A stretch of DNA of 64,000 bases from Tengunoibacter tsumagoiensis (GCF_003967535.1 NZ_BIFR01000001.1:1487001-1551000), one strand, 5' to 3'; counted from the stretch's first letter, positions 16,464 through 25,702 are shown. Translations and numbers: made by a program. The notes: generated by a model not told the origin, from the letters alone.

Positions 16464-17924
16464 TTGAAAATGGGTCTTAAGAAAAAGAAACAGTATCTTC
16501 CTTATTTGTTCCTTGTGTTTGATCTCCTTGTTGTAGTATTGATGGGGCGGCTCCTTTTAGGAGATACAAATAAGTATCAGGATCCCTGGAATGATGCTGG
16601 GCGTTATCGCTGTTATATGGCGGCTTTCTGGCATGGTGAAACGGCAGCCACGCAGATCGGTGATCAGTGTTCATGGATTACGACCTTTGGTCAACATAAG
16701 CCCATGAATACACAGCTCCGTCTTATCTCTTTTATGAAGGCGGCACATTTTCCTGCTTCCGTCGTTACGTATTTTTCATCACAATCACCAACACAAGCTT
16801 TCCATGATCTGCCACAGGAATACCCATTGCTGGTTGTCGTTCCTCTATCCCTTGGACTTCTTGGTGATTCTAGTAGTTATGAACAAACATTTGCCTATTT
16901 TGTGATTGCCTTAACAATCGTTATCTACTTTCTGCTGGTTCATTGGCGTTCACGTGCCAGCGCCCTGGCCTTTGCGCTCTATATGATTGTAGGTACAGAA
17001 TGGCTGTTGGGGATAAGATTTGATATTTATCCCGCTTTCTGTACTTTTTTAGCCGTCGTTTTAGCAAGTTATAAGCGCTGGAACTGGTCTTTTGCGCTTC
17101 TTGCAGTCGCAACATTGTTAAAGTTCTATCCAGTGTTGCTCTTAATCCCTTTTCTGCTTGCGCAGCAGAGAGAGCTATCTAGCAAAAAGTGGTTGACGTG
17201 GAAACGTTGGCAACCAATGATTGTGTATTGTGGCATCTGCGCTTTTGTGATGGGGGTCTCCCTCGTACTCTATATCACAGGGACTCTGGCTCCGTTTGGC
17301 TTCTTTAGCAATCGTCCAATTCAGGTAGAGTCTTGCGCTTCATCAGTCGTCTGGCTCTGGAATGCAGTTCAGCATCATACCAATGTACTTGCTTATAGAA
17401 ATACCTTTGGATCGCTCAACATATTTGGGCCACACACAAGCATTGTATCGAAATTAGATACCTATGTCATGGTTGGTGGAATTGCTTTTGTTACCTGGTT
17501 GCAATGGAGACGAAAGATCGATCTGGCGAAGGCCACTCTGTTTCTGCTCCTCGTGATCATAGTTACTGGCAAGGTGTTTAGTCCCCAATACCTGATCTGG
17601 ATTTTTCCATTGGTCGCTTATGTAGGTGGCACCAATCGCTGGTGGATTGGCACATGGCTTGCGATTGGTTTCCTCACTACCTGGATCTTTCCCTACATTT
17701 ATGCTTCGGCCCCTGGATTGGAGGCGGTTCCATTGATGCCGCTCTTCTTCCCAGTGACAATTGCACGGAATATGTTGCTGATAGTTTTTGTGGCGACCAG
17801 TCTTGGGTATTATGCGGTACAGCGCCCTGAAAAGTTGGCTGTCCTCACCACTTCTCAGAATGTAAAGGACCTTCTGAAAGTTGAACCTCAAATAACAGCT
17901 TCAACTGAACTGGTTGTCTCTTAA
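16464..17924 (+). CDS. GT87-type membrane glycosyltransferase, paralogue 1
   Basis: Polytopic protein of 486 residues with about ten membrane helices, resembling glycosyltransferase family 87/DUF2029 enzymes that use polyprenyl-phosphate sugars. An acidic-aromatic segment follows the first helix (NKYQDPWNDAGRYRCY), as in GT-C enzymes where the first loop carries catalytic acid residues. FSNRPIQVES and VFSPQYLIWIFPL are further family-like blocks. TTG at 16464 (GAGAGG 6 bases upstream) and ATG at 16470 are the candidate starts. A second copy follows 312 bases downstream. Donor and acceptor are unknown. Confidence 0.82.
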   Translation: MKMGLKKKKQYLPYLFLVFDLLVVVLMGRLLLGDTNKYQDPWNDAGRYRCYMAAFWHGETAATQIGDQCSWITTFGQHKPMNTQLRLISFMKAAHFPASVVTYFSSQSPTQAFHDLPQEYPLLVVVPLSLGLLGDSSSYEQTFAYFVIALTIVIYFLLVHWRSRASALAFALYMIVGTEWLLGIRFDIYPAFCTFLAVVLASYKRWNWSFALLAVATLLKFYPVLLLIPFLLAQQRELSSKKWLTWKRWQPMIVYCGICAFVMGVSLVLYITGTLAPFGFFSNRPIQVESCASSVVWLWNAVQHHTNVLAYRNTFGSLNIFGPHTSIVSKLDTYVMVGGIAFVTWLQWRRKIDLAKATLFLLLVIIVTGKVFSPQYLIWIFPLVAYVGGTNRWWIGTWLAIGFLTTWIFPYIYASAPGLEAVPLMPLFFPVTIARNMLLIVFVATSLGYYAVQRPEKLAVLTTSQNVKDLLKVEPQITASTELVVS

Positions 17925-17960
17925 AGTGGTGTATTCGCAGAATACAGAAAGCATTTGAAG

Positions 17961-17992
17961 GGCTGTATCATTGTGATACAGTCCTTTCTTTT
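17961..17992 (+). terminator. Terminator after glycosyltransferase paralogue 1
   Basis: CTGTATCA, a TTG loop, TGATACAG (17963-17981), then CCTTTCTTTTTG. It begins 37 bases after the stop codon. Confidence 0.85.
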
Positions 17993-18236
17993 TGCGGTTT
18001 TTTGTTTTCCAGGCATAACACTAGCCAAAAGGATAAAAAGGTTGCCCCGGAAAACTTAAATGATGTATATAAATATACAGCTTGTTGATGACGTGTTCTG
18101 GTACAAAATTTTTTTTGTCTTACTGCCATATATACATAAACACTATGCTTAACCTCTTTTAATTTTCCGAACACAGTAAACGTCATTATGTGTGCACAAA
18201 AGGAATAGAGCATGGCTTTTGAAAGGATCATTCAAT

Positions 18237-19673
18237 ATGAGAATTGCTCCCCCAAAACGGTATCTTCGTTTTCTCTTCATTGCCCTTGATCTTTTGATCA
18301 TTGTTTTAATGGTCCGTGTCTTATTTGGAGATAGTAATAAATATCAGGATTGGGGCAATGACGCGTCTCGCTATCAATGTTACGCTCTCGCTTTTGTGCA
18401 TGGTGAGAAAGCTGCGACGGATCTTGGCAATCAATGTGCGTTTCTTGTGAATGTTGATCCCCAACAGTTGACCTATCCGCAGGCGCGAATTATTCGTATC
18501 ATGCAAAAAGTTCATGTGCCTTCCGCTATCGTTGCGTACTTTTCTGCTCAATCTACCAGCCGCCGTTTTCATGATCTTCCTCATGAATATCCCATGCTTG
18601 TGCTTATTCCACTGACCTTTGGTCTCCTGGGTACAGCTAATAACTATCAGGTAACCTTTTCCTATTTTGAGATTGCGATCTGTATTCTGATTTATCTTGC
18701 GCTTGTACGTTGGAGATCCCGATCATCAGCTATTGCCTTTGCGCTTCTCATGAGTATCGGTACCGAATGGGTTGTAGGAGCACGCTTTGACATCTACCCT
18801 GCGGCTTTAACATTATTTGCGGTTATGCTGGCTGCCTATAAAAAGTGGAATTGGGCCTTTGTGCTCCTTGCTTTTGCTACATTGTTGAAATTCTATCCAG
18901 TTCTCCTCTTACTCCCATTTTTATTGAGTCAGCAGCGGGAAGTCCAGGTAAAATGGTCTGCCTGGAAGCGTTGGCAACCTCTGGCTATCTATTGTGTCAT
19001 CTGTGCATGTGTTATGGCTGTCTCCTTCTTGCTCTATGCGGAAGGAACAATTGCGCCCTTCACTTATTTTGGGAATCGACCGATCCAGGTTGAATCATTG
19101 GCCGCCTCGGTGGCCTGGTTACAGAATGTGTATCATCATTCGACGGGGCAGGTCTACTTTGCTCTGACCTTTGGTTCACTCAATATGTATGGCCCACATA
19201 CCACGCTTGTCTCACGCCTTGATACCTATGCAATGGTGGCTGGTATTCTCTATACGTTGTGGCTGCAATGGCGTTATAAGATCGACCTTGCGACCTCTAC
19301 GCTCTTAATCTTGTTAGTTATTATTGTCACTGGTAAGGTTTTCAGCCCTCAATACTTAATCTGGATTCTTCCATTGGTCGCCTATGTTGGCGCGTCAAAC
19401 TCCTGGTGGTTGGGCACCTGGACGGTGATTGGGTATCTAACGACCTGGATCTTCCCTTATATCTATTGGATGGAGCCTCATTTTGAATGGGTTCCGTTGG
19501 GGCCATTGTTCTTTCCAGTAACGATTGCGCGTAACTTTTTGTTTGCTGGCTTTACTTTAGCTTGCTTAGTCGCCTATAGCTTCCGTAAACCACTTCAACA
19601 GGTCAGGCCTCTTTTTAGAAAGAGCTTGCCGCTTCAGGAAGAGGTGCCTGCTCCCGAAGCTATTGGTGTTTAA
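18237..19673 (+). CDS. GT87-type membrane glycosyltransferase, paralogue 2
   Basis: 478 residues and a close tandem paralogue of the gene before it. The same landmarks occur in the same order: NKYQDWGNDASRYQCY after helix 1, HDLPHEYPMLVLIPL, EWVVGARFDIYP, LLKFYPVLLLLPFLL, GNRPIQVESLA, FSPQYLIWILPLVAYVG. The C-terminal cytoplasmic tail differs. Its own AT-rich upstream region and terminator show it is transcribed independently of paralogue 1. The start at 18237 is the first ATG matching the paralogue's N-terminus; a GTG frame extension to 18192 has no support. Confidence 0.83.
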   Translation: MRIAPPKRYLRFLFIALDLLIIVLMVRVLFGDSNKYQDWGNDASRYQCYALAFVHGEKAATDLGNQCAFLVNVDPQQLTYPQARIIRIMQKVHVPSAIVAYFSAQSTSRRFHDLPHEYPMLVLIPLTFGLLGTANNYQVTFSYFEIAICILIYLALVRWRSRSSAIAFALLMSIGTEWVVGARFDIYPAALTLFAVMLAAYKKWNWAFVLLAFATLLKFYPVLLLLPFLLSQQREVQVKWSAWKRWQPLAIYCVICACVMAVSFLLYAEGTIAPFTYFGNRPIQVESLAASVAWLQNVYHHSTGQVYFALTFGSLNMYGPHTTLVSRLDTYAMVAGILYTLWLQWRYKIDLATSTLLILLVIIVTGKVFSPQYLIWILPLVAYVGASNSWWLGTWTVIGYLTTWIFPYIYWMEPHFEWVPLGPLFFPVTIARNFLFAGFTLACLVAYSFRKPLQQVRPLFRKSLPLQEEVPAPEAIGV

Positions 19674-19691
19674 TAAGCGCTTAGTGAGTCC

Positions 19692-19738
19692 AGACAGAAG
19701 AGGCCATCTTCCATTGTTGAAGATGGCCTCTTCTGTCT
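19692..19738. terminator. Strong bidirectional hairpin terminator
   Basis: Perfect 20-bp arms (19692-19711 and 19719-19738, core GAGGCCATCTTC) with a 7-base loop. It sits between convergent genes: the plus-strand glycosyltransferase and the minus-strand MptB-like gene. Confidence 0.85.
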
Positions 19739-19838
19739 CTTTAAAATTCGGTATGATGCATGTCTTTTTGTGAGGACTTGAATCTCGCATCATCTAAGAT
19801 CAGAGTTCTGTCAGATCAGTGTAAGGTTGAATGTTTTG

Positions 19839-21533
19839 TTAGCTTTGCTCTTCCTGTAGATGGAGCTTTGCCACAGGAAAACAGAGGCTCAGGAGACTAA
19901 TGAGCACCGGAGCAATAAATGCAGCCAGGCCACAAAAGAACAGCCAATTAAAAAATGGAGCTTTCTGACCATGGAGCTCAGTAAGAATCGGTGTATAATA
20001 GAGAGAGATAACCCCAAGCGAAAACAGTATCACAAACACAAATAAAGCTCGTGCAATACGACTCGCCCTTACTGGTAAACAGAGAACAATCAATCCAACA
20101 AGGATGGTTGGATACCAGGCAAAGAACCAGGTTGTGAAAAGTTGAAAGACTGCAAAAAGGGCTACAACGATGAGCAGAATCGCTCTTATGTTCTGTGATC
20201 GCCAGAGAATAAAGACCCCTAGAAGGCCTACGACCCCCATCCCTATCATCATATCAGTGCTCCAAAATTTCTGTTCAACCAGAAAGTGAAGCGTAGGAGA
20301 TAATGGATACTCTCCATTCCAGCCATAGAGCACGTACAGTAGGCAGTTAAGGACCTGATTGGCAAAAGGAGAGGATGTAAAACTGTAGGCGATCTCTGCC
20401 AGGCTGTGCCCAATCCAGAATGGGAGGTAGCATGCAATAATCGTCGCCCCTGCTAATAGACTGGCGCAACATAGCGTAAGAATAGCATGCCCCCACTGAT
20501 AACGTCTGTTCGTCACTGAAATTTTCGCACGCAGCACTTTATAAAAGAGGGCAATGATGAAAAATGCAAGCAGGGCCAGGGCGGTGAACTTAACGAGAAC
20601 TGCCAGGCTAAAGGCTACTATTGGGAGAGCATACGCACGAAATCTCCTGGCATCCGTATCAGCCTTCAATGTGTGGATAGAGAAGAGTACTCCTAGCAAC
20701 ACAAAAGTGAGCATAAGAATGTCGTTATGTGCTCCTATGCAGCCTTCTAGCACAGTCAATGGATTGCAAGCATAGAGGAATGCACTCAGGGCAATAGTAC
20801 GCAAAGAACGCCCTAGCGCCCGCATAATGAGCATGACCAGAAGTGTATTTAAAAAATACATCGCAATCGCAAATAAGCGAAAGATATGGACAAATCCCGG
20901 GCCAGTATTTCCTGCCAGACGAGCTAAGGCAGCCGAAATAATAGTCCAGACCGGACCATAAATGGTGGTTGTATTCTTCCAGTAAACATAGACATAGGCA
21001 GGGTCATTGGGGAATGCCGTAGGCGTTACAAAGTAAGGATTGGCATGGTGAATGCCTAACAATCTTCCATAAATAGTATAGGAATAAATATCGCCTGATA
21101 GCATTCCTGGTGTGTAAAAAGCGATGAGTGCAGAACATATAACCAGTACCCAGATGGCTGCGATAAGGCCAGCCGCATAGCGTTTTGACGAGGGTGAAAA
21201 ATGAATACAAAGTGCGCACAAACCATAGAAGAGAAAGGCTGTTGCCATAAGAAGAAGTAATTGAAAATAGGCCGTATGATATTGGGATAGATAAGTGGAT
21301 GGCATCAAGTGCCAGTCTGTCCCCATCCATTTTCCAGACTGTAGGAGCTTTCTCTGAATCCGTGATGCCGGACCTCCGCCAAGCGATAAACTCTGAGCAA
21401 GAGCTGCAATAGGCGTGATATTTAAGATTAAGCTATAAAGATAAGCTCCAGCGAACAGACACAAAATACAGCTTAAGATAAGTGTCGTTTTCTGCTTATG
21501 TGGAAGTTTCTCTTGTTCTTCATCATTAGTCAT
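19839..21533 (-). CDS. MptB-like polyprenol-phosphate-mannose-dependent membrane glycosyltransferase
   Basis: About 564 residues with some twelve to thirteen membrane helices. The conserved loop LSGDIYSYTIYGRLLGIHHANPY..TIYGPVW resembles the signature of MptA/MptB alpha-1,6-mannosyltransferases and related GT-C enzymes, where Asp in the first loop is catalytic. FLYACNPLTVLEGCIGAHNDILM is a second typical block. ATG 21533 (MTNDEEQE) is used; a TTG at 21575 with GGAGAGG upstream is a good alternative. It may act with the two nearby GT87-type proteins in building a surface glycan, but only position suggests this. Confidence 0.78.
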   Translation of the reverse strand: MTNDEEQEKLPHKQKTTLILSCILCLFAGAYLYSLILNITPIAALAQSLSLGGGPASRIQRKLLQSGKWMGTDWHLMPSTYLSQYHTAYFQLLLLMATAFLFYGLCALCIHFSPSSKRYAAGLIAAIWVLVICSALIAFYTPGMLSGDIYSYTIYGRLLGIHHANPYFVTPTAFPNDPAYVYVYWKNTTTIYGPVWTIISAALARLAGNTGPGFVHIFRLFAIAMYFLNTLLVMLIMRALGRSLRTIALSAFLYACNPLTVLEGCIGAHNDILMLTFVLLGVLFSIHTLKADTDARRFRAYALPIVAFSLAVLVKFTALALLAFFIIALFYKVLRAKISVTNRRYQWGHAILTLCCASLLAGATIIACYLPFWIGHSLAEIAYSFTSSPFANQVLNCLLYVLYGWNGEYPLSPTLHFLVEQKFWSTDMMIGMGVVGLLGVFILWRSQNIRAILLIVVALFAVFQLFTTWFFAWYPTILVGLIVLCLPVRASRIARALFVFVILFSLGVISLYYTPILTELHGQKAPFFNWLFFCGLAAFIAPVLISLLSLCFPVAKLHLQEEQS

Positions 21534-21647
21534 AGAGTGATCTGATGGTAAGGAAACTAGTGTATCTTTCCTCAAAGGAGTATATCCTCTCCAATAGTCA
21601 ATACAACTGTACAAATCTAGAGCATGACGAGCATCGTCAGGGGCTCT

Positions 21648-21676
21648 CTCACAACAAATAAAAAGTTTATTGTGAG
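21648..21676. terminator. Possible hairpin after the truncated kinase gene
   Basis: CTCACAA (21648-21654) pairs with TTGTGAG (21670-21676) across an AT-rich 15-base loop, 28 bases beyond the end of the truncated phosphotransferase frame. The stem is short. Confidence 0.35.
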
Positions 21677-21703
21677 AAAATTATTTCAACACACAACATC
21701 TCA

Positions 21704-22126
21704 TTATAAAGCAGTACGATTTGAGGAGCCACAATTCTCCTTTTTTAGTAGGATAATAAGACCATTGCCTAGATCTTCCATCACCATGAGTCTCTGTAGG
21801 GGGTCACCAGTATAGACACGAGGGCTGATCTGTAAGCCAATCTTGTGCAGAAACTCCAGGCTGGCCCAATCATTGAAAAAGCATGAGAGCCATTCATCAT
21901 TCGGTACCTGGCCCTGTAGGGTCTCCTGTGAGACATTGGCCTGCTTAACAATGACACTGGTTGGAAGTGTCTGTACAGTGGATGCTACTTGAAAGCGATA
22001 GACCTGTGAACGCTTGCTGCCACCCAGATCTTCTCCCTGAATCAATTTGAGCGGGACATTAAAGGTTTCACACAAGAGCTGTTCGGCGGTAGCCGTTAGA
22101 AGTGGTGGAGGTTGTATTTGCATCAT
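21704..22126 (-). pseudogene. N-terminal remnant of an APH-like phosphotransferase
   Basis: Only 140 residues remain. They match the N-lobe of aminoglycoside phosphotransferase-like kinases: a substrate-independent start (LLTATAEQLLCETFNVPLKLIQ), GGSKRSQVYRFQV as the nucleotide loop, VIVKQAN with the ATP-binding lysine, and ending at the hinge RLMVMEDLGNG. The family is normally 300-400 residues with a C-lobe holding HGDxxxxN and DxD. The frame changes to unrelated sequence (LLKKENCGSS) and stops. I find no C-lobe in any frame downstream. It follows the ArsR gene by 59 bases on the same strand and was probably cotranscribed with it. Confidence 0.65.
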
Positions 22127-22185
22127 GCACCAGTTTCTACTGTATGTTCACAACAGTTTTCATGACCTGATTTCTCTAGCTACTC

Positions 22186-22788
22186 CTATGAAGATGGGGA
22201 GGATGGAGTTGAACTTTCTTCTACGGCGCGCCGCCAGTATTGTCCATTTTCGCGCTGCAAGAAGTTTTCTTTTTCACTGATGAGTTCACGTCGCAGCAAG
22301 GCGCTATCGGGATGATATCGCTTAAGAATGGCGTTCACTTCGGCTTCAGTGTAGATCACTCCATAGTCGAACTGATTGGCCAGCCACTTAAGAATCACTA
22401 TCCGTTTTTTTCGGCTGGATGGAATCTCTTTTAATTGCATGCCATCAAAAAAGTCTTTGAGGACCTTGCGCTCCCAGGCATCACCATTGACATCATCAAC
22501 CAGTGCGGAAACGCTCTCGGGCGTCAGTATATATCTGTTTGTCTGTCGCAATGTTTCGGTGTTGAGCCAGTAGTAGTGAGTGTTTTTATCTGAACGCATA
22601 CCAACCAGTTCGAGCTCTTTTAATCTGGCAAGATGATGCGAGACAGTCGGAGCACGAAGTTGTAGAAGTGCAGCCAGCTCTTCGACACTCCGCTCTCCAG
22701 TGGCTAGAATGCCCAACAATTTGAGCCGATTCTCATCCGCCAGCACTTTAAAAAAGTGTAACAGCTCTTGAAATGCTTCCTGGGTCAT
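22186..22788 (-). CDS. ArsR-family regulator with C-terminal DUF2087 domain
   Basis: 200 residues. The N-terminal winged helix is typical of ArsR (FFKVLADENRLKLLGIL, ERSVEELAALLQLRAPTVSHHLARLKELELV). No ArsR metal-binding cysteine pair is present in the recognition helix. The C-terminal 80 residues match DUF2087 (SRKKRIVILKWLANQFDYGVIYTEAEVNAIL and the RRELI segment), a common partner of this HTH. A perfect 34-base inverted repeat lies 16 bases before the start codon and is the obvious autoregulatory operator. The likely target gene downstream is the truncated kinase. Confidence 0.92.
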   Translation of the reverse strand: MTQEAFQELLHFFKVLADENRLKLLGILATGERSVEELAALLQLRAPTVSHHLARLKELELVGMRSDKNTHYYWLNTETLRQTNRYILTPESVSALVDDVNGDAWERKVLKDFFDGMQLKEIPSSRKKRIVILKWLANQFDYGVIYTEAEVNAILKRYHPDSALLRRELISEKENFLQRENGQYWRRAVEESSTPSSPSS

Positions 22789-22804
22789 TCCTTTTTACCC
22801 TTCT

Positions 22805-22838
22805 CAATTCTAATTAGATTGTTGTCTAATTAGAATTG
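22805..22838. promoter_or_regulatory. Operator of the ArsR-DUF2087 regulator
   Basis: Perfect inverted repeat: 14-bp arms CAATTCTAATTAGA (22805-22818) and TCTAATTAGAATTG (22825-22838) around TTGTTG. A further half-like site, TCTAAATGGAATTG, follows at about 22841. Position and symmetry fit a dimeric winged-helix repressor controlling its own gene. Confidence 0.8.
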
Positions 22839-22915
22839 TATCTAAATGGAATTGGTTTGTCAAGTGTGGCTTTAAGCAAGTTGGTGTTATATGTGGATGG
22901 GATAGCATTGATAGC

Positions 22916-22979
22916 CAACAACGAGGGTCAGAGAGCATCTGATAGTGCATTGACAGATGCTCTCTGACCCTCGTTGTTG
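22916..22979. terminator. Very long perfect hairpin between arsR and catalase
   Basis: Perfect 26-bp arms (22916-22941 and 22954-22979, core ACGAGGGTCAGAGAGCATC) with a 12-base loop. It is downstream of the minus-strand catalase gene and upstream of the arsR promoter region. It is longer than most terminators, and no T-run follows on the minus strand. Confidence 0.55.
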
Positions 22980-22987
22980 ATAAACGA

Positions 22988-23022
22988 TGCAAGATAGACC
23001 CTTACAGATAAGGCCCATCTTG
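22988..23022 (-). terminator. Hairpin nearest the catalase stop
   Basis: GCAAGAT and ATCTTGC arms at the two ends, with a partly paired interior containing CTTA/TAAG. It sits about 70 bases after the catalase stop codon and may be the first part of a double terminator. Confidence 0.4.
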
Positions 23023-23090
23023 CACCCTTAATGATAGACCAGCAAGTTGTCGTTCCCTATGAACAACTCAATGGTTAGTTTGAAAGGTTG

Positions 23091-24608
23091 CTAGTCTCTG
23101 CTGGTAACGGCTGTCTTTACGGAGATGCCGATTCCCTGGGCAACGCGAGCCCCATATTCGGTATCGCACTGGCTCAGGTGGTTGACCATACGCTCCTGAA
23201 TGTCAGGATTGCATTTTTTCAGATTTGTGACCAGATTGTTGATCAGCTCATCGCGCTCCCAATCCTGGAAGCTACGATAGCGCTCACCAGCCTGTTTATA
23301 AGGATTTTTGCGATCAATGGCCTGACGTCCTACTTTGCCACTGACCTCAGGTGTATAGTCCTTACCGGCGCGTGGAGCCTCTTGTAGGCCATGACGTGAG
23401 CTAGGCTCATAGTTGATATGAGGATTTTCGCCCTCGGCAACACCATCAACGTAGTAGGCCATATTGCCGTCGCGTTGATTGGTTGCGACATGATGTTTAG
23501 GATGGTTGACAGGCAACTGTAGATAGTTGGTCCCAACACGATAGCGCTGTGTATCTGAGTAGGAGAACGTGCGGCCCTGAAGCATCTTGTCGTCCGAGAA
23601 CTCAAGACCATCAACCAGCACACCTGTTCCGAAAGCTGACTGCTCAACTTCAGCAAAGAAGTTCTCAGGATTCTTATTGAGCGTCATTTTGCCAACGGGG
23701 AGCATCGGGAACTGATCCTCAGGCCAGAGCTTGGTGTCATCCAGTGGATCAAAGTCGAGCTCGGGATGCTCATCGTCAGACATTATCTGGACGCGCAACT
23801 CCCAGGAGGGATATTCGCCCCGCTCGATGGCATCATACAGATCCTGGGTCGCATGGTTGAAGTTTGTGGCCTGGATTGCGTTGGCCTGCTCCTGAGTGAG
23901 ATTCTTCACGCCCTGATCGGGAATCCAGTGATATTTGATCAAGACAGCTTCGCCATTGGCATTCACCCATTTATAGGTATTGACGCCTGCACCTTCCATA
24001 TGGCGGTAGTCAGCGGGGATACCCCAGGGGCTGAAGAGCCAGGTAACCATATGCATAGCCTCTGGCGTCAGGCTAACAAAATCAAACTGTCGATTAGGAT
24101 CTTGACGATTTGTCACTGGATCTGGCTTAAAGGAATGAATAAAATCAGGGAACTTAATCGCATCGCGAATGAAGAAGACCTTCAAGTTGTTGCCAACCAG
24201 ATCCCAGTTCCCGTCTTCGGTGTAGAACTTGACGGCAAAGCCACGTGGATCGCGAAGAGTTTCAGGCGAATGCCCACCGTGAATGACGGTTGAGAAACGA
24301 ATGAAGACTGGTGTGCGTTTGCCTTTTTCTTGAAATAATTTGGCGCGAGTGAACTTGCTGATGGGTTGATCACCAACTGTTCCATAGGCCTCGAAATAGC
24401 CATGGGCTCCTGTACCACGGGCATGGACAACACGCTCAGGCACTCGTTCGCGATCAAAATGTGCGATCTTCTCAAGGAACTGATAGTTTTCCAGGGTTGC
24501 TGGTCCACGATCGCCAACTGAACGAAGATTCTGATTATCATACACTGGATGCCCCTGGCGGGTTGTCAGAATTGGCTGTTCCTGTTTATTCTCTTCCTGA
24601 TTACTCAT
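23091..24608 (-). CDS. katA: Monofunctional heme catalase
   Basis: 505 residues, typical of small-subunit catalases that split hydrogen peroxide to water and oxygen. The proximal family signature begins [18 protein letters not shown], with the catalytic histidine; FIRFSTV and the [19 protein letters not shown] segment follow. The heme-ligand tyrosine region is [23 protein letters not shown]. The protein opens [23 protein letters not shown] as in most bacterial catalases. It is a single-gene unit with an AT-rich leader that carries two copies of TGCACYGTCAAA, a possible regulator site. Confidence 0.96.
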   Translation of the reverse strand: MSNQEENKQEQPILTTRQGHPVYDNQNLRSVGDRGPATLENYQFLEKIAHFDRERVPERVVHARGTGAHGYFEAYGTVGDQPISKFTRAKLFQEKGKRTPVFIRFSTVIHGGHSPETLRDPRGFAVKFYTEDGNWDLVGNNLKVFFIRDAIKFPDFIHSFKPDPVTNRQDPNRQFDFVSLTPEAMHMVTWLFSPWGIPADYRHMEGAGVNTYKWVNANGEAVLIKYHWIPDQGVKNLTQEQANAIQATNFNHATQDLYDAIERGEYPSWELRVQIMSDDEHPELDFDPLDDTKLWPEDQFPMLPVGKMTLNKNPENFFAEVEQSAFGTGVLVDGLEFSDDKMLQGRTFSYSDTQRYRVGTNYLQLPVNHPKHHVATNQRDGNMAYYVDGVAEGENPHINYEPSSRHGLQEAPRAGKDYTPEVSGKVGRQAIDRKNPYKQAGERYRSFQDWERDELINNLVTNLKKCNPDIQERMVNHLSQCDTEYGARVAQGIGISVKTAVTSRD

Positions 24609-24685
24609 AAGGATCCTTTCATCATTACTGGCTGGCCCTTTACACCTCTACACACAAACACCTTGGGCCTTTCATGTTTTTCAAA

Positions 24686-24710
24686 TGCACCGTCAAATTG
24701 CACTGTCAAA
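24686..24710. promoter_or_regulatory. Direct repeat upstream of the catalase gene
   Basis: TGCACCGTCAAA at 24686-24697 and TGCACTGTCAAA at 24699-24710, 13 bases apart. They lie 78-102 bases before the catalase start codon. A second repeat, TACACACAAACA, occurs at 24649 and 24770. The rest of the 326-base gap shows a GTGTATACAC palindrome at 24816 and no gene. Confidence 0.35.
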
Positions 24711-24934
24711 AGACAGAATATGCATAGCGACAACATGAATAAGTAATACCTATACAAAATTATATGAGATACACACAAACATGTCAAAAAGAATTCTTAT
24801 ATGAAGATGCTTTTTGTGTATACACATACGTAAAATCCTTACTCTGGCTAATCCAACCAGGCTCAGCTATTTTTTGATCCTCTGCCATCATGTCTGTATT
24901 GCCTACTCTAGCATTTGTATAGGATCAGGCCCTT

Positions 24935-25702
24935 CTAGTTGTGTGCGAGAAGAGATTCTAGCGTGCCTCCAATGACAATCGTCTGCCCCGTTGGCAGGGT
25001 ATGATCGTAGGCGGCCACAGCGATTGCTGTCCCCATGTCAGTTGCTGTAGGTAGATTGCCAATTGAAGCGGTGCGGCTCTGAGCCAGGCCCGGTGCAGCT
25101 CGCTCTAATAGTTTGGGGGTAATCGTTCCTTCAATCAAGTCGCCTGTCACAACGGCCAGGCGAATGCCACGCTGTGTGAGCTCCGGGAGTCGGGCGCGGA
25201 TAGCCTGTTCACCTGCATACTTGGAGGCGGCAACCTGCTCATAGTTGGGGATCTGCGAGATGCGGCCATAGAGATGAGCCCAATGGCTCGTGACAAAGAC
25301 AAGGCTGCTACCAGCAACCATGGAGGGCAGGAGAAGCTCTAACAGGCCAATCTGAGCTTCATGATTGATCTGCATAGGATAATCAGGATTCTGAGCCAGG
25401 GCTTCGCGCTCCATACCGCCTGAGGCATTGAGCACCAGAGCGTTCAGGTGACCGGCCCATTGGTGCACCGTCTCTGCCAGTTTAGCTCGATCGCTTGCAC
25501 TGGTAATATCGCTGGCAACGGCCAGCCCACGAACACCACGTTGGGTAAGTTGGGAGACAACGTCGTTCGCACGCGCCCCTTTATTGCGATACGTAATGAT
25601 ACAGTCATAGCCTTGTTCGGCAAGTGCCAGAGCTGTAGCTGCACCAATACCGCGTGATCCACCTGTTACCAGAGCCACCTTTGAATACGTTGTCTCTTCC
25701 AT
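24935..25702 (-). CDS. Short-chain dehydrogenase/reductase
   Basis: 255 residues of the classical SDR fold. The NAD(P) motif is TGGSRGIG near residue 12, the Asp/Ser core is ASDIT, and the NASGG segment takes the place of NNAG. The catalytic region has a serine in FVTSHWAHLYG, with YAGEQAIRARL in place of the usual YxxxK block: Y-A-G-E-Q rather than Y-x-x-x-K at that place, so the active-site tetrad looks altered. The start at 25702 is preferred (GGAG upstream); an ATG at 25723 lacks a ribosome site. It follows the Gfo/Idh/MocA gene by 54 bases and is probably cotranscribed with it. Confidence 0.85.
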   Translation of the reverse strand: MEETTYSKVALVTGGSRGIGAATALALAEQGYDCIITYRNKGARANDVVSQLTQRGVRGLAVASDITSASDRAKLAETVHQWAGHLNALVLNASGGMEREALAQNPDYPMQINHEAQIGLLELLLPSMVAGSSLVFVTSHWAHLYGRISQIPNYEQVAASKYAGEQAIRARLPELTQRGIRLAVVTGDLIEGTITPKLLERAAPGLAQSRTASIGNLPTATDMGTAIAVAAYDHTLPTGQTIVIGGTLESLLAHN

